The position numbers and the translations under genes were made by a program. 64,000 nucleotides of DNA from Actinopolyspora biskrensis. Its GTDB lineage: Bacteria > Actinomycetota > Actinomycetes > Mycobacteriales > Pseudonocardiaceae. This document shows positions 53,296 through 62,792 of this stretch, piece after piece. The notes below the pieces were generated by a model, which worked only from the letters and a program-made list of their open reading frames with translations, made no database searches and was not told the DNA's origin. The first letter of the stretch is position 1. Each line of letters opens with the position of its first letter. Where the stretch lies: NCBI RefSeq assembly GCF_013408175.1, contig NZ_JACBYW010000001.1:682001-746000 (forward strand), written 5' to 3'.

Positions 53296-53877
53296 TCACC
53301 GCCCCCCGGAGTGATCAGCGGCCTCGCCGATCGTGCGCGGCGTCGACGATCTGGCCAGGGGGCCTCCGGTCGTCGGGGACAGGTGGAACATGCGCAGCTC
53401 CCGGCCGGACCTGCGGGTGTAGGTCCGGTAGGGCGGCCAGGTCTCGAGCGCGCTCGGCCACAGCGCGGCGTGCTCGTCGCCGGTGACGTGGCGCGCTCGG
53501 ACCGGCGCGGTGGTCCCGCCGACGGTGATCGCCGCCCGCGTGTCCCGGAGCAGGTTCGTTGTCCACTGTGGATGTCGCGGGCGCCCGCCGTTGGATCCGA
53601 GGACCAGGTAGGAGTCCCCGTGCCGCGTGCATATGACGGGAACGCTGCGCCAACGGCCCGTCCGGGCTCCGCGGGTCCACAGCAGGCACAGCGGCACGCC
53701 CAGCGAACCGCTGATGCTGTGCCGTCCGCCGGTGCTGCGCAACGCGATGCGCTCCGCGGGCGTGAGCCTCAGGGCCAGCTCGCACACCCACGCTCGGTGG
53801 CTCAGGCCGCGGGCGAGTCGCGTCAGGAGAGGCGTCGGGTTCCTGCGTTTCCGGGATAACACGATAGTGATGATCAT
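53296..53877 (-). CDS. Nitroreductase-family deazaflavin (F420)-dependent oxidoreductase (Ddn-like)
   Basis: 193 aa from ATG 53877. Typical Ddn-family segments: PLCLLWTRGARTGRWRSVPV, DSYLVLGSNGGRPRHPQW and TTNLLRDTRAAITVGG, followed by WPPYRTYTRRSGRELRMFHL. These split-barrel proteins use F420H2 to reduce quinones or enones. F420 use is known for the family and is assumed here. The gene diverges from the PKS start with about 100 nt between them. Confidence 0.87.
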   Translation of the reverse strand: MIITIVLSRKRRNPTPLLTRLARGLSHRAWVCELALRLTPAERIALRSTGGRHSISGSLGVPLCLLWTRGARTGRWRSVPVICTRHGDSYLVLGSNGGRPRHPQWTTNLLRDTRAAITVGGTTAPVRARHVTGDEHAALWPSALETWPPYRTYTRRSGRELRMFHLSPTTGGPLARSSTPRTIGEAADHSGGR

Positions 53878-53979
53878 TGGCGGGCGGATCTCTTCTCAAT
53901 ACCTCTTTCGGGGGTGACCAGCACATTGTTGCCCGATTGAGCGACTTGAAGATCGGCAGCTGGCACATAGATTTTCCCC

Positions 53980-56900
53980 GTGTCCGAGGGAGCAGCGGAA
54001 GCGTCATTCAGCAGGCCGAAGTACGACCCGATCGCCGTGGTCGGCATCGGTTGCCGATTCGCGGGAGGCGTGGATTCGCCCGGTGCCTACTGGGAGGTGC
54101 TGGGCGAGGGGCGTGACATGGTCACCGAAGTTCCACCGGACCGGTGGAACGTCGCGGAGGCCTACGATCCGGAACCGGGTGTTCCGGGGAAAACGGTGTC
54201 GAAGTGGGGTGGTTTCCTCCACGACGTCGGCGGTTTCGATCCGGAGTTCTTCGGCCTGTCCGAGCGCGAGGCGGAGGCGATGGATCCGCAGCACCGCCTG
54301 CTGCTGGAAACCGCGTGGGAATCGCTGGAGCACGCCGGTATCCGGCCGCGCGACCTCGGTCATTCGCCGACCGGGCTGTTCCTTGGGATTTCCGGCCAGG
54401 ACTACATGATGCGCACCCCTTACGGGGAGCTGTTCACCAATCCCTACGCGATGACCGGCAATGCGCGCAGCATGGCGGCCGGACGCATCTCCTACCTGCT
54501 CGGGCTGCGCGGTCCCAGCGTGGTGCTGGACTCCGCGTGTTCGTCCGGGCTGGTCGCCACCCACCTCGCGGTGCGGAGCCTGCAGACCGGCGACGCGGAT
54601 CTGGCCCTGGCCGGCGGCGTCAACCTGATCTTCGGCCCCGAGACCACGGTGGCCTTCTCCAGCTGGGGGATGCTCTCCCCGGCCGGGCGCTGCCGGGCGT
54701 TCGACGTCGACGCGAGCGGGTTCGTCCGGGCCGAGGGCTGCGGGGTGCTCGCGCTGAAACGGCTCGCCGACACCGAACGTGACGGTGATCGGGTGCTGGC
54801 AGTGCTGCGGGGCTCCGGAGTGAACCAGGACGGTCGCTCGAACGGCATCACGGCGCCGTCCGGGGAGGCGCAACGCGAGCTGCAGCAGCAGGTGATCGCC
54901 CGCTCCGGGGTCGACCCGTGCCGGGTCGGCCTGGTCGAGGCGCACGGCACCGGTACCCCGGTCGGTGATCCCATCGAGTTCGCCGCGCTGGCCGACAGCT
55001 ACGGACACGGGGACGCGGGCCCGTGCGCGCTGGGCTCGGCGAAGACGAACGTCGGCCACGCGGAGACCGCCTCCGGCATGGCCGGGGTGATCAAGGCGAT
55101 CCTGGCGTTGCGGCACGGCGAGGTCCCGGCCAATCTGCACTTCACCGGCTGGAACCCGGAGATCGACCACGAGAGCACTCGGCTGTTCGTCCCCACGCGG
55201 ACCGAGCCGTGGCCGGTCGGGGACGGACCCCGTCTCGCGGCGGTGTCCTCGTACGGTTTCTCCGGGACCAACGCGCACGTGCTGCTCGAGCAGGCACCCG
55301 TGCTCCAGCCGGGAACCGCGTCCCCCGGGCGTGCGCCGCTGCTGGTGCCGCTCTCGGCGAGCTCACCGCGAGCGCTCTCGGACACGGCGGGCCGGATGGT
55401 CGCGTGGCTGGAGAAGACCGAGCACGTCCCGGTGCACGACCTCGCCTACACCAACGGCGTGCGGCGCGAGCACCGGTCGGCGCGTGCGACGGTGGTCGCC
55501 TCCGACCGGGCGGAGCTCGTCGGGAGGCTGCGCGCCGTCGAGCGGGGGCAGCCGGCGCACGGTGTCGCCGTCGGCACGGCGGCCGCGGGGCGTGAGGGCG
55601 ACCCGGTGTGGGTGTTCTCCGGGCAGGGTGCCCAGTGGGCGGGCATGGGGCGCCGGTTGCTCGACCAGGAGCCCGCGTTCGCCAAGACCGTCGAGGAGCT
55701 GGAGCCGGTGGTGCTCGCCGAGTCGGGGTTCTCGTTGCGTGACAGGCTCTGCGCCGAGGAAGTGGTCACCGGCATCGACCAGGTGCAGCCGGCCCTGTTC
55801 GCCATGCAGGTCGGTCTAGCGGCCGTGTGGCGCTCGCACGGCGTGCGACCGGGTGCGGTGATCGGTCACTCGATGGGTGAGGTCGCCGCCGCGGTGGTCA
55901 GCGGAGCGCTGTCGCTGACCGACGGTGCGGCGGTCGTCTGCAGGCGCTCGCGGCTGATGCTGGAGCTGGCGGGTGCGGGCGCGATGGCCTCGGTCGACCT
56001 GTCCCGCGAGGAGGTCGAACGCGAACTCGAGGAGGCCGGGGCGCGCGGTGTGGTGGTCGCCGTGGTCGCCGCACCGGAGTCCACTGTGGTCGCCGGTGAC
56101 GCGGACGAGGTGGGCCGCCTGGTACGGCGGTGGGACGAGGCCGATCGGATGGTCGGTGAGGTGGCGGTGGACGTCGCGTCGCACTCGCCGCAGGTCGCCC
56201 CGATACTCGACGCCTTGCTGTCCGCGTTGTCCACGGTCACGCCGTGTCGGCCCGAGGTTCCCTTCTACAGCACGGTGCTCACGGGGGAGGAGAGCTCGCA
56301 GATCTCCTTCGACGCGGCCTACTGGGTGGACAACCTGCGTCGTCCCGTACGTTTCGCCGACGCGGTCTCCGCGGCGCTAGCGGACGGGCACCGCGTGTTC
56401 GCCGAGCTCGGCCCCCATCCGCTCCTGACCCGCGCGATCGGTGACACCGCCGCCGCGCGGCACGCGGACGTCGCCGTGGTGGGAGCACTCCGCCGCGACG
56501 AGGACGAACCGGCCGCGGTGCTCTCGGCGATCGGCGAGGTGCACTGCGCGGGCGGTCGCGTCGACTGGTCGGCGCGGCACCCGGAGGGACGGCTGCTCGA
56601 CGTGCCGCTGCCGACCTGGAACCACCGCTGGTTGATGAGCTCCGGGGCGGAGCGCTCCGCCCCGGCGGTGGGGCATCCGCTGTTGGGCGCGCACGTGGAG
56701 ACCCCGCGCGGCGACGGTGAGCACGTCTGGCAGGCCGACATCGGTACCGACACCCACCCGTGGTTGGCCGACCACCGGGTGCGGGGCACGCCGATGATGC
56801 CCGCCGCCGGCTACGGCGAGATGGCGTTGTCCGCGGCGGAGGAGGTCTTTGGTGCCGGCTCCGCGATCGAGGTGTCCGGACTCTCCTTCGACAACGCACT

Positions 56901-59900
56901 CGTGCTGGACGGCCCGATGACCGTGTCGACCACCGTGGAGCGCACCACCGGGCGCCACGGCGGGGTGAGCGTGCTCGGCCGCGGCGTCGACGGCGGCGCC
57001 GTCACGTACGCCCGCGGCCACGCCCGGGTCCTCGACGAGGACGCGGCGCCGCGGGGGGTGGACATCGACGCCCTGCTGGCCGAGCACACCGAGTGGCAGG
57101 ACCCCGAGGCCTACTACGCGAATTTGCGCGGTTTGGGCGTCCAGCACGGCCCGGGGTTCGCGGCGCTGACCGCGATCCACCGCGGAGCGGCCGACCGGCG
57201 CAGCCTCGTCGGCGAGGTCCGGCTTCCGGCCGAACGCCGTTCGGAGGTGGACTCCTACCGCGTGCACCCGGTGCTGTTGGACGCGTGCCTGCAGACCATC
57301 GCCGCGCACCCGGAGTTGATGGATCAGACCGGCCTGTTCCTCCCGCTCGGCATCGGAACGCTCCGGGTGTTCGGCGATGCGCGGAACGCCCGCTACTGCG
57401 TGGCAGCGGTGCACGAGTTCGGCGACCGCTCCGGCCTCGGAAACGCCCAGCTCGTGGACGAGGAGGGCGCGGTGCTGGTGGACGTCCGCGACGCGCGGTT
57501 CGGCACCTCGGCCGAGGAGGCGCCGGACCGGGTGTTCGAGCGGCGCCTGCTCGCCGTCGAGTGGGACGCCGTGCCCGCTCCGCAGCTGGCGTGCGCGGAG
57601 ACCGGGCGGTGGCTGCTGGTCACCGAACCCGAGGGGAGGGGCCTCGCCGATCGCCTCGCCGACGGCCTCCGCTCGCGGGGCGGCACCGCGACCGTGCTGG
57701 CTCCCGACGAGCCCGACGAGCTGGGACCCGCGGTGCTCTCCTGCCCGGAGGGCGTCGACGGCGTGGCCTTCGTGACCTCACCGGAGCACGATCGGCGCGC
57801 CCCGGCCGCGACCTCGCGGCAGCGGGTGGGCCGCCTCACGGCACTGGTCCAGGCGCTCACCGACGGGGAGAGCCGTCGGTCGCCGACGCTGACCGTCGTG
57901 CTGCACGACGCGCAGGAGGTGCTCGGCGGTGACGGCACGAACCTCGCGCAGGCGCCGCTGCGCGGCATGGCCAAGGTGATCGGGCACGAGCACCCCGAGC
58001 TCGCGGTGTCCGTCGTCGACAGCGTGGACACCGATCCCGCCCGGCTCGTCGGCGAGCTGCTGGACGCCCCCGTCGAGGAGGACGAAGTCGCGTGGCGCGG
58101 TGACGTGCGCTATCTCGCGCGCCTGCGGAACAGCCCGCTCTCGGCGGACGAACGCCGCCGAGAGACCGTCCACTTCGGCAGGGACGGGATGGGCGTGCAG
58201 ACCGCGCGCCGGGGAGATCTGGACACGCTCGAACTCGCCGCCCGCGAGCGGGTGCGTCCCGGGCCCGGCGAAGTGGAGATCGAGATCCGCGCCGCGAGCC
58301 TGAACTACGTGGACGCGCTCAACGCGATGGGCCTGTACAACACCGTGGACGACGACCCGCCGCCGCTCGGAGCGGACTGCGCGGGAGTGGTCTCCCGCGT
58401 CGGCCCGGGAGTCACCGACTACCGTCCGGGCGACCGCGTCGCCGCGATGATGTGGGGCGGGCTCGCCTCGCACCTGACGGTGTCCACCGGCAACGTGTTC
58501 GCCGTGCCCGAGCACGTCTCGACCGAGGAAGCCGCCACCATGCCTGCGGTCTACCTGACCGCGTGGTACGGGCTGAGCCACCTGGCCCGGCTGGAGGCCG
58601 GCGAACGGGTGCTGATCCACGCCGCCACCGGCGGCGTGGGCTTGGCCGCGATCCACATCGCGCGCTCCAGGGGAGCGGAGGTCTTCGCCACCGCGGGCAG
58701 CCCGGACAAGCGCGCCCACCTCGTCGAACTCGGCGTCGAGCACGTGATGGACTCGCGTTCGCTGGACTTCGCCGAGCAGGTGCTGGCCGTCACCGGTGGT
58801 GCGGGTGTGGACGTGGTGCTCAACTCGGTCACCGGCGCCGCCCAGCGGGCCGGCATCTCGCTGCTGCGGACCGGCGGGCGCTTCCTGGAGATCGGCAAGC
58901 GGGACATCTACGCCGAGCACCGGATCAGCCTCGCGCCGTTCCGGCACAACCTCACCTTCGCCAGCATCGATCTCAACCTCGTGGTCGACCGGCTCACTTC
59001 GCTGACCGCGAGCATGATCGGCGAGATCGAGCGCGGCGCGGCCGACGGCAGCCTCGTCCCCCTGCCGCTGACCACCTACACGGTGGACGAGCTCTCCGAG
59101 GCCTTCCGCACGCTCGGCGCGGGCAGGCACATCGGCAAGATCGTGCTGCGCATCCCCACCGAGGGCAGTCGGCAGGTTCCGGTGTCCCCGGAGGACGTGC
59201 CGGTGGTGCGGGCGGACGGCGCCTACGTCGTCACCGGCGGGCTCGGCGGGCTCGGTCTGCTGGTGGCCCGTTGGCTGAGCGAGGCGGGAGCAGCGCGGGT
59301 GGTGCTCAACGGGCGCCGGGAACCGGGGGAGACCGCCGCGGGTGTGCTCGACGAGCTGCGTGCGGCGGGCACCGACGTGCGGGTCGTGCTGGGGGATCTG
59401 GCCGAGCCGGACACCGCCCGCGGGCTGCTCGGCGAGGCGAGCGCGGACGGTGTGCCGGTGCGCGGCGTCGTCCACGGCGCTGCGGTCGTCGAGGACGGCG
59501 TGGTCTCCCGCCTCGACGCCGCGGGAACGGACCGGGTGTGGTCTCCCAAGGCGCTCGGGGCGTGGCACTTGCACGACGCGCTCGGCGCAGGCGGCCACGA
59601 GGGCGGGCTCGACTGGATGCTGCTGTTCTCCTCGGCCGCCGCCCTCATCGGAAACCCCGGGCAAGGTGCTTACGCGGCGGCCAACGGGTTCCTGGACGGG
59701 CTGGCCACGCTCCGGCGGTCACGGGGACTCGCCGCCACCAGCGTGTCCTGGGGTGCCTGGGCCGAGCACGGCCGGGGCGCGGACATGGCCGATCGCGGGC
59801 TCGCGATGATCGAACCGGCGGAAGGCATCGAGGCCTGCGAGCGGATCCTGCGGTACGCGCGCACCCGGAGCGGGTACCTGCCGCTGGCCGACGGCAGCTG

Positions 59901-60297
59901 GCTGGACGCGGTCGGCGACCGGGCACGCGGCTCCGCGTTCTTCGCGCCGCAAACGACGCGGTCCGGTGATGGCGGGGACGAGTCCGGTACCGACCACGAG
60001 CTGCTGGCCCGCATCGCCGAGACCGACGAGGCGAGTGCTGTCGACCTGCTCACCGAGTTCGTCGTCGAGCAGGCGGCGGCGATCCTGCGGTTGGACCCGG
60101 CCGGTGTCGACCCGGGGCGGTCCCTGCTCGACTACGGCCTGGACTCGCTGATGGGGCTGGAGCTGCGGACCCGGCTCGACAAGGCGCTGCGGATCCGGGT
60201 GCCGACGAAGAAACTCTGGGCCCACCCGGAGCCGTCCTCGCTCGCCGCCCACCTCGCCGAGCTCCTCGACGGCACCTCCGCTCCCGCGGACGCGTGA
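53980..60297 (+). CDS. Fully reducing iterative-type PKS (KS-AT-DH-ER-KR-ACP), MAS-like
   Basis: 2105 aa from GTG 53980. Domains in order: KS about 14-440 with active C187 (DSACSSGL), H322 (EAHGTGT) and H360 (NVGHAE); AT about 540-850 with S631 (GHSMGE) and VASH at 732-735; DH about 895-1170 with H932 (HRVRGTPMMP) and D1101 (LLDACLQ); ER about 1410-1720 with HAATGGVGLAA at 1547 onward; KR about 1745-1930 with GGLGGLG and Y1898 (GAYAAAN); ACP with S2056 (GLDSLMG). No thioesterase. Size and order match mycocerosic acid synthase (about 2110 aa), an iterative enzyme. VASH is nearer the methylmalonyl YASH than the malonyl HAFH motif, so methyl-branched reduced chains are likely. All catalytic residues are intact. 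Confidence 0.93.
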   Translation: MSEGAAEASFSRPKYDPIAVVGIGCRFAGGVDSPGAYWEVLGEGRDMVTEVPPDRWNVAEAYDPEPGVPGKTVSKWGGFLHDVGGFDPEFFGLSEREAEAMDPQHRLLLETAWESLEHAGIRPRDLGHSPTGLFLGISGQDYMMRTPYGELFTNPYAMTGNARSMAAGRISYLLGLRGPSVVLDSACSSGLVATHLAVRSLQTGDADLALAGGVNLIFGPETTVAFSSWGMLSPAGRCRAFDVDASGFVRAEGCGVLALKRLADTERDGDRVLAVLRGSGVNQDGRSNGITAPSGEAQRELQQQVIARSGVDPCRVGLVEAHGTGTPVGDPIEFAALADSYGHGDAGPCALGSAKTNVGHAETASGMAGVIKAILALRHGEVPANLHFTGWNPEIDHESTRLFVPTRTEPWPVGDGPRLAAVSSYGFSGTNAHVLLEQAPVLQPGTASPGRAPLLVPLSASSPRALSDTAGRMVAWLEKTEHVPVHDLAYTNGVRREHRSARATVVASDRAELVGRLRAVERGQPAHGVAVGTAAAGREGDPVWVFSGQGAQWAGMGRRLLDQEPAFAKTVEELEPVVLAESGFSLRDRLCAEEVVTGIDQVQPALFAMQVGLAAVWRSHGVRPGAVIGHSMGEVAAAVVSGALSLTDGAAVVCRRSRLMLELAGAGAMASVDLSREEVERELEEAGARGVVVAVVAAPESTVVAGDADEVGRLVRRWDEADRMVGEVAVDVASHSPQVAPILDALLSALSTVTPCRPEVPFYSTVLTGEESSQISFDAAYWVDNLRRPVRFADAVSAALADGHRVFAELGPHPLLTRAIGDTAAARHADVAVVGALRRDEDEPAAVLSAIGEVHCAGGRVDWSARHPEGRLLDVPLPTWNHRWLMSSGAERSAPAVGHPLLGAHVETPRGDGEHVWQADIGTDTHPWLADHRVRGTPMMPAAGYGEMALSAAEEVFGAGSAIEVSGLSFDNALVLDGPMTVSTTVERTTGRHGGVSVLGRGVDGGAVTYARGHARVLDEDAAPRGVDIDALLAEHTEWQDPEAYYANLRGLGVQHGPGFAALTAIHRGAADRRSLVGEVRLPAERRSEVDSYRVHPVLLDACLQTIAAHPELMDQTGLFLPLGIGTLRVFGDARNARYCVAAVHEFGDRSGLGNAQLVDEEGAVLVDVRDARFGTSAEEAPDRVFERRLLAVEWDAVPAPQLACAETGRWLLVTEPEGRGLADRLADGLRSRGGTATVLAPDEPDELGPAVLSCPEGVDGVAFVTSPEHDRRAPAATSRQRVGRLTALVQALTDGESRRSPTLTVVLHDAQEVLGGDGTNLAQAPLRGMAKVIGHEHPELAVSVVDSVDTDPARLVGELLDAPVEEDEVAWRGDVRYLARLRNSPLSADERRRETVHFGRDGMGVQTARRGDLDTLELAARERVRPGPGEVEIEIRAASLNYVDALNAMGLYNTVDDDPPPLGADCAGVVSRVGPGVTDYRPGDRVAAMMWGGLASHLTVSTGNVFAVPEHVSTEEAATMPAVYLTAWYGLSHLARLEAGERVLIHAATGGVGLAAIHIARSRGAEVFATAGSPDKRAHLVELGVEHVMDSRSLDFAEQVLAVTGGAGVDVVLNSVTGAAQRAGISLLRTGGRFLEIGKRDIYAEHRISLAPFRHNLTFASIDLNLVVDRLTSLTASMIGEIERGAADGSLVPLPLTTYTVDELSEAFRTLGAGRHIGKIVLRIPTEGSRQVPVSPEDVPVVRADGAYVVTGGLGGLGLLVARWLSEAGAARVVLNGRREPGETAAGVLDELRAAGTDVRVVLGDLAEPDTARGLLGEASADGVPVRGVVHGAAVVEDGVVSRLDAAGTDRVWSPKALGAWHLHDALGAGGHEGGLDWMLLFSSAAALIGNPGQGAYAAANGFLDGLATLRRSRGLAATSVSWGAWAEHGRGADMADRGLAMIEPAEGIEACERILRYARTRSGYLPLADGSWLDAVGDRARGSAFFAPQTTRSGDGGDESGTDHELLARIAETDEASAVDLLTEFVVEQAAAILRLDPAGVDPGRSLLDYGLDSLMGLELRTRLDKALRIRVPTKKLWAHPEPSSLAAHLAELLDGTSAPADA

Positions 60298-60352
60298 GCG
60301 CGCAGCGAGCCGAACGTCTCCGACCACCGCACCAGAAAGGGAAACCCGCAGT

Positions 60353-61528
60353 ATGGCGCGAACGACGCATTCGCCGGTATGGGACGTCGCGGTCGTCGGC
60401 GCAGGTCCGGCAGGAGCGACGGCGGCACGCATCGCGGCCGAGAACGGTTGCAGCGTGCTGCTGCTCGAACGGGAGAGCATCCCGCGCTACAAGACCTGTG
60501 GCGGGGGACTCGTGGGAGCCTCGCTGGCGGCGTTGCCGGAGGGCGCGGACGTGCGGATCTGCGACGAGCTGAGCCGCGTGACCCTGTCCATGCACGGCAG
60601 GCGGGAACGCACGCTGCCCTCCCGGCCACCGCTGGCGAAGATGGTGTTCCGGAGCGAGTTCGACGCGGCGCTGGTCGAACGAGCCGCGGAGGCCGGTGCT
60701 CAGGTTCGCGACAAGTGCCTCGTGAAAGGGGTCGAGGGCGGTGAGGAGCAGGTGTCGCTGCGGGTCGCCAACGGTGACGTCCTGCACGCGCGAACCGTCG
60801 TGGGCGCGGACGGCAGCGCGAGTCGCGTCGCGCGGTTCGTGGGCGTTCGGTGCCGCCAGGTGGACCTGGCCCTCGAGATCGAGGTTCCGGTCGACAGCCG
60901 CACGTCGCGTCGTTGGGAAGGGCGCGCGCTCCTGGAGTGGGGGCCTTTCCCCGGAGCGTTCGGGTGGGTGTTCCCGAAGGGGGACATCAGCACCGTGGGA
61001 GTGGTGGGCAGCCGCGGCCGACCGGACGAGACGCGCAGGTACATGCGCGGTTTCGTCGAGCGTCAGGGGTTCTCCGGGATCGAGCCGATCCACGACACCG
61101 GGCATCTGACCCGCTGCCGGTACGCCGACTCGCCGTTCGCCCGCGACCGCGCGCTCGTGGCCGGGGACGCGGCGGGGTTGGCCGATCCCTGGCTGCGCGA
61201 GGGCATTTCGTTCGCGATGCGTTCCGGGGAGTTGGCGGGGCGTTCCGCGGTCGCGATCGCGGGCTCGGCCACGCGGTCCGACACCGAGGCAGCCGAACGC
61301 GACTACGCGCGCTCCGCCGAGCGCGAGCTGGCAGCCGAGATGTACGCCAGCGAGAAGCTGGCGAAGATCTACTTCGCGAGGCCCGCGCTGGTCCACGCGG
61401 CGCTGGTCGGGGTTCCCCTCGTGTGGCGGCGCGTGGACGACTACCTCACCGGGCGCAAGACCATTCCGGAGATCGTCAACTATCCCGGGGTCCGGCCCCT
61501 GCTGTCCGCCCTCGCCGCGCTCGGTTGA
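60353..61528 (+). CDS. Geranylgeranyl-reductase-family FAD oxidoreductase
   Basis: 391 aa; ATG 60353, 55 nt after the PKS stop with AGAAAGGGA upstream. The FAD motif is VAVVGAGPAGATAARIAAEN, then PRYKTCGGGLVG (family hallmark) and VGADGSASRVARFVG. GDAAGLADPWLREGISFAMR closes the FAD site. Members saturate isoprenoid double bonds or oxidise polycyclic substrates. Being apparently co-transcribed with the PKS, it may reduce or oxidise the polyketide or lipid product. An unrelated menaquinone or lipid role remains possible. Confidence 0.87.
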   Translation: MARTTHSPVWDVAVVGAGPAGATAARIAAENGCSVLLLERESIPRYKTCGGGLVGASLAALPEGADVRICDELSRVTLSMHGRRERTLPSRPPLAKMVFRSEFDAALVERAAEAGAQVRDKCLVKGVEGGEEQVSLRVANGDVLHARTVVGADGSASRVARFVGVRCRQVDLALEIEVPVDSRTSRRWEGRALLEWGPFPGAFGWVFPKGDISTVGVVGSRGRPDETRRYMRGFVERQGFSGIEPIHDTGHLTRCRYADSPFARDRALVAGDAAGLADPWLREGISFAMRSGELAGRSAVAIAGSATRSDTEAAERDYARSAERELAAEMYASEKLAKIYFARPALVHAALVGVPLVWRRVDDYLTGRKTIPEIVNYPGVRPLLSALAALG

Positions 61529-61683
61529 GGCCGCGTCCTGCCGTGCACGCCCGTGGTGGTCCGGGAGCGCCGCAGGGACATTCAGGGATCTGATCGTGTC
61601 TGAGCATACGTAATCCCTGGTCACGAACTCGACCAGTAGTCCTGCGGGCGGTTCGGCTGGACTCCGGCTCGTCGCTGCCCCGG

Positions 61684-61950
61684 ATGGCTGAGCTGCCCCA
61701 CTTCTCGAAGCCGTACCTCGGGCAAGTGGAAACCGGGACACGTGCGGCAGCGATCGACGTAGTGGCCGCCTACGAGCGAGTGTCAGGGGCCGAGATGTGG
61801 CGCAAGGAGATCACCCACCCCGGACTTACCAGGATCAAGGGAGCGCAGCGGCTCTCGACTCTTGCGCAGTCGATCCAATCGGGCAGTCCGGACGTATTCA
61901 GTCGGCTGTGCCTGGCCTCGGACATCTCCCGGTTGACTCAGGTGGACTGA
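61684..61950 (+). pseudogene. XRE-type helix-turn-helix regulator fragment
   Basis: 88 codons encode HFSKPYLGQVETGTRAAAID and VVAAYERVSGAEMWRKEITH, then GLTRIKGAQRLSTLAQSIQS. This is the second half of the helix-turn-helix (HFSKPYLGxxETG) and linker of a large XRE regulator family. The first helix is missing or out of frame, and the protein stops where the long effector part should begin. It is probably a gene remnant. Confidence 0.6.
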
Positions 61951-62691
61951 AGACCTTGCCCCGGTCGTAGGCCGCTGAGACGCTGACAGCGGTTCTCACG
62001 GATCGCTGAGAGCGTCACGGACGGGTGATTGACGTTCCCGAGGGGTAGAGGTCCGCTAGACACGAGAAGGCCCCCGGTTCGTTCCGGGGCGTTGGAGCGG
62101 GTGATTTTCGCGCGTCGGGCAGCGCAGGATCCGGGCGGCTCCGGTCCTGTCGGTCGTAAGTCCCGGCGCTCAGGTTCGCGCACTGTCGGCCCGTCTTCGC
62201 CGCTCTGCGCGTAACTCCCGGTACGGCGGGCCCGTGGCACGACTCGTGGGGTGAAGTTCCGAAGTCACAACTCCGGTACACGGAAGGCAGCCGGACACCC
62301 GTGTCCGGTGCTCCTGCGGCGTTTCCTCTTCCCCCGGCTCGGGTGATCTCTGTCAGTTCGACGGAAGTCGCTCGAACAGAGGGGGCACAGCCTTACGCGT
62401 CCACACGGTGCCGGAAGAAGCTTTCCGCGCCCCCTCCGGGGCCCGGCGACGTCTTCCTGGCTCTCACCGGCAGCGCCGGGGATGAGAGGGTGACCTCCTG
62501 ATGAGCATCGCTACCCCGGGTATTTGCGTGAGTCCGTTACGTGAATCGGCGACGATGCTGCGCGGGCCCTCGAGCACTGGCTGCGGTAGCCGTCGATGAC
62601 GCTGATGCTCCCCGGGCCGCCGAGCACCTTCCTGCTGCTGTTGCCCCACGTGCTCGGCAGCATGCCGGGTGTCGGGCTCGGAGGGATCTCC
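61951..62691. other. Non-coding region with a terminator-like hairpin
   Basis: No gene is recognised. CCCCGG (62072-62077) and CCGGGG (62084-62089) form a short GC hairpin with a TTCGTT loop, preceded by GAGAAGG. This style is common at actinomycete gene ends and may terminate the XRE remnant. The remaining sequence shows nothing I can name. Confidence 0.4.
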
Positions 62692-62716
62692 GGCTGACGT
62701 GCCGAGCACGTCAGCC
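62692..62716. terminator. Perfect 11-bp hairpin upstream of the P450 gene
   Basis: GGCTGACGTGC (62692-62702), loop CGA, GCACGTCAGCC (62706-62716). Without a U-tract it could be a terminator of the preceding region or an operator or leader element for the P450 gene 77 nt downstream. Confidence 0.55.
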
Positions 62717-62792
62717 GCGTGCCGCCGACGATCACCCCGAGGGCCGTGGCGGCGACCGACGCAGTACCGCGACCGACCAGAGAGGAGATCCG

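Noticed and set aside
57778-59664. 628-aa antisense open frame within the PKS
   Set aside because: Composition is that of a shadow (His/Gly/Arg/Asp) and the opposite strand carries intact ER and KR domains.
60050-61741. 563-aa antisense open frame over the ACP and flavoprotein
   Set aside because: No motif, and it overlaps two well-supported genes on the other strand.
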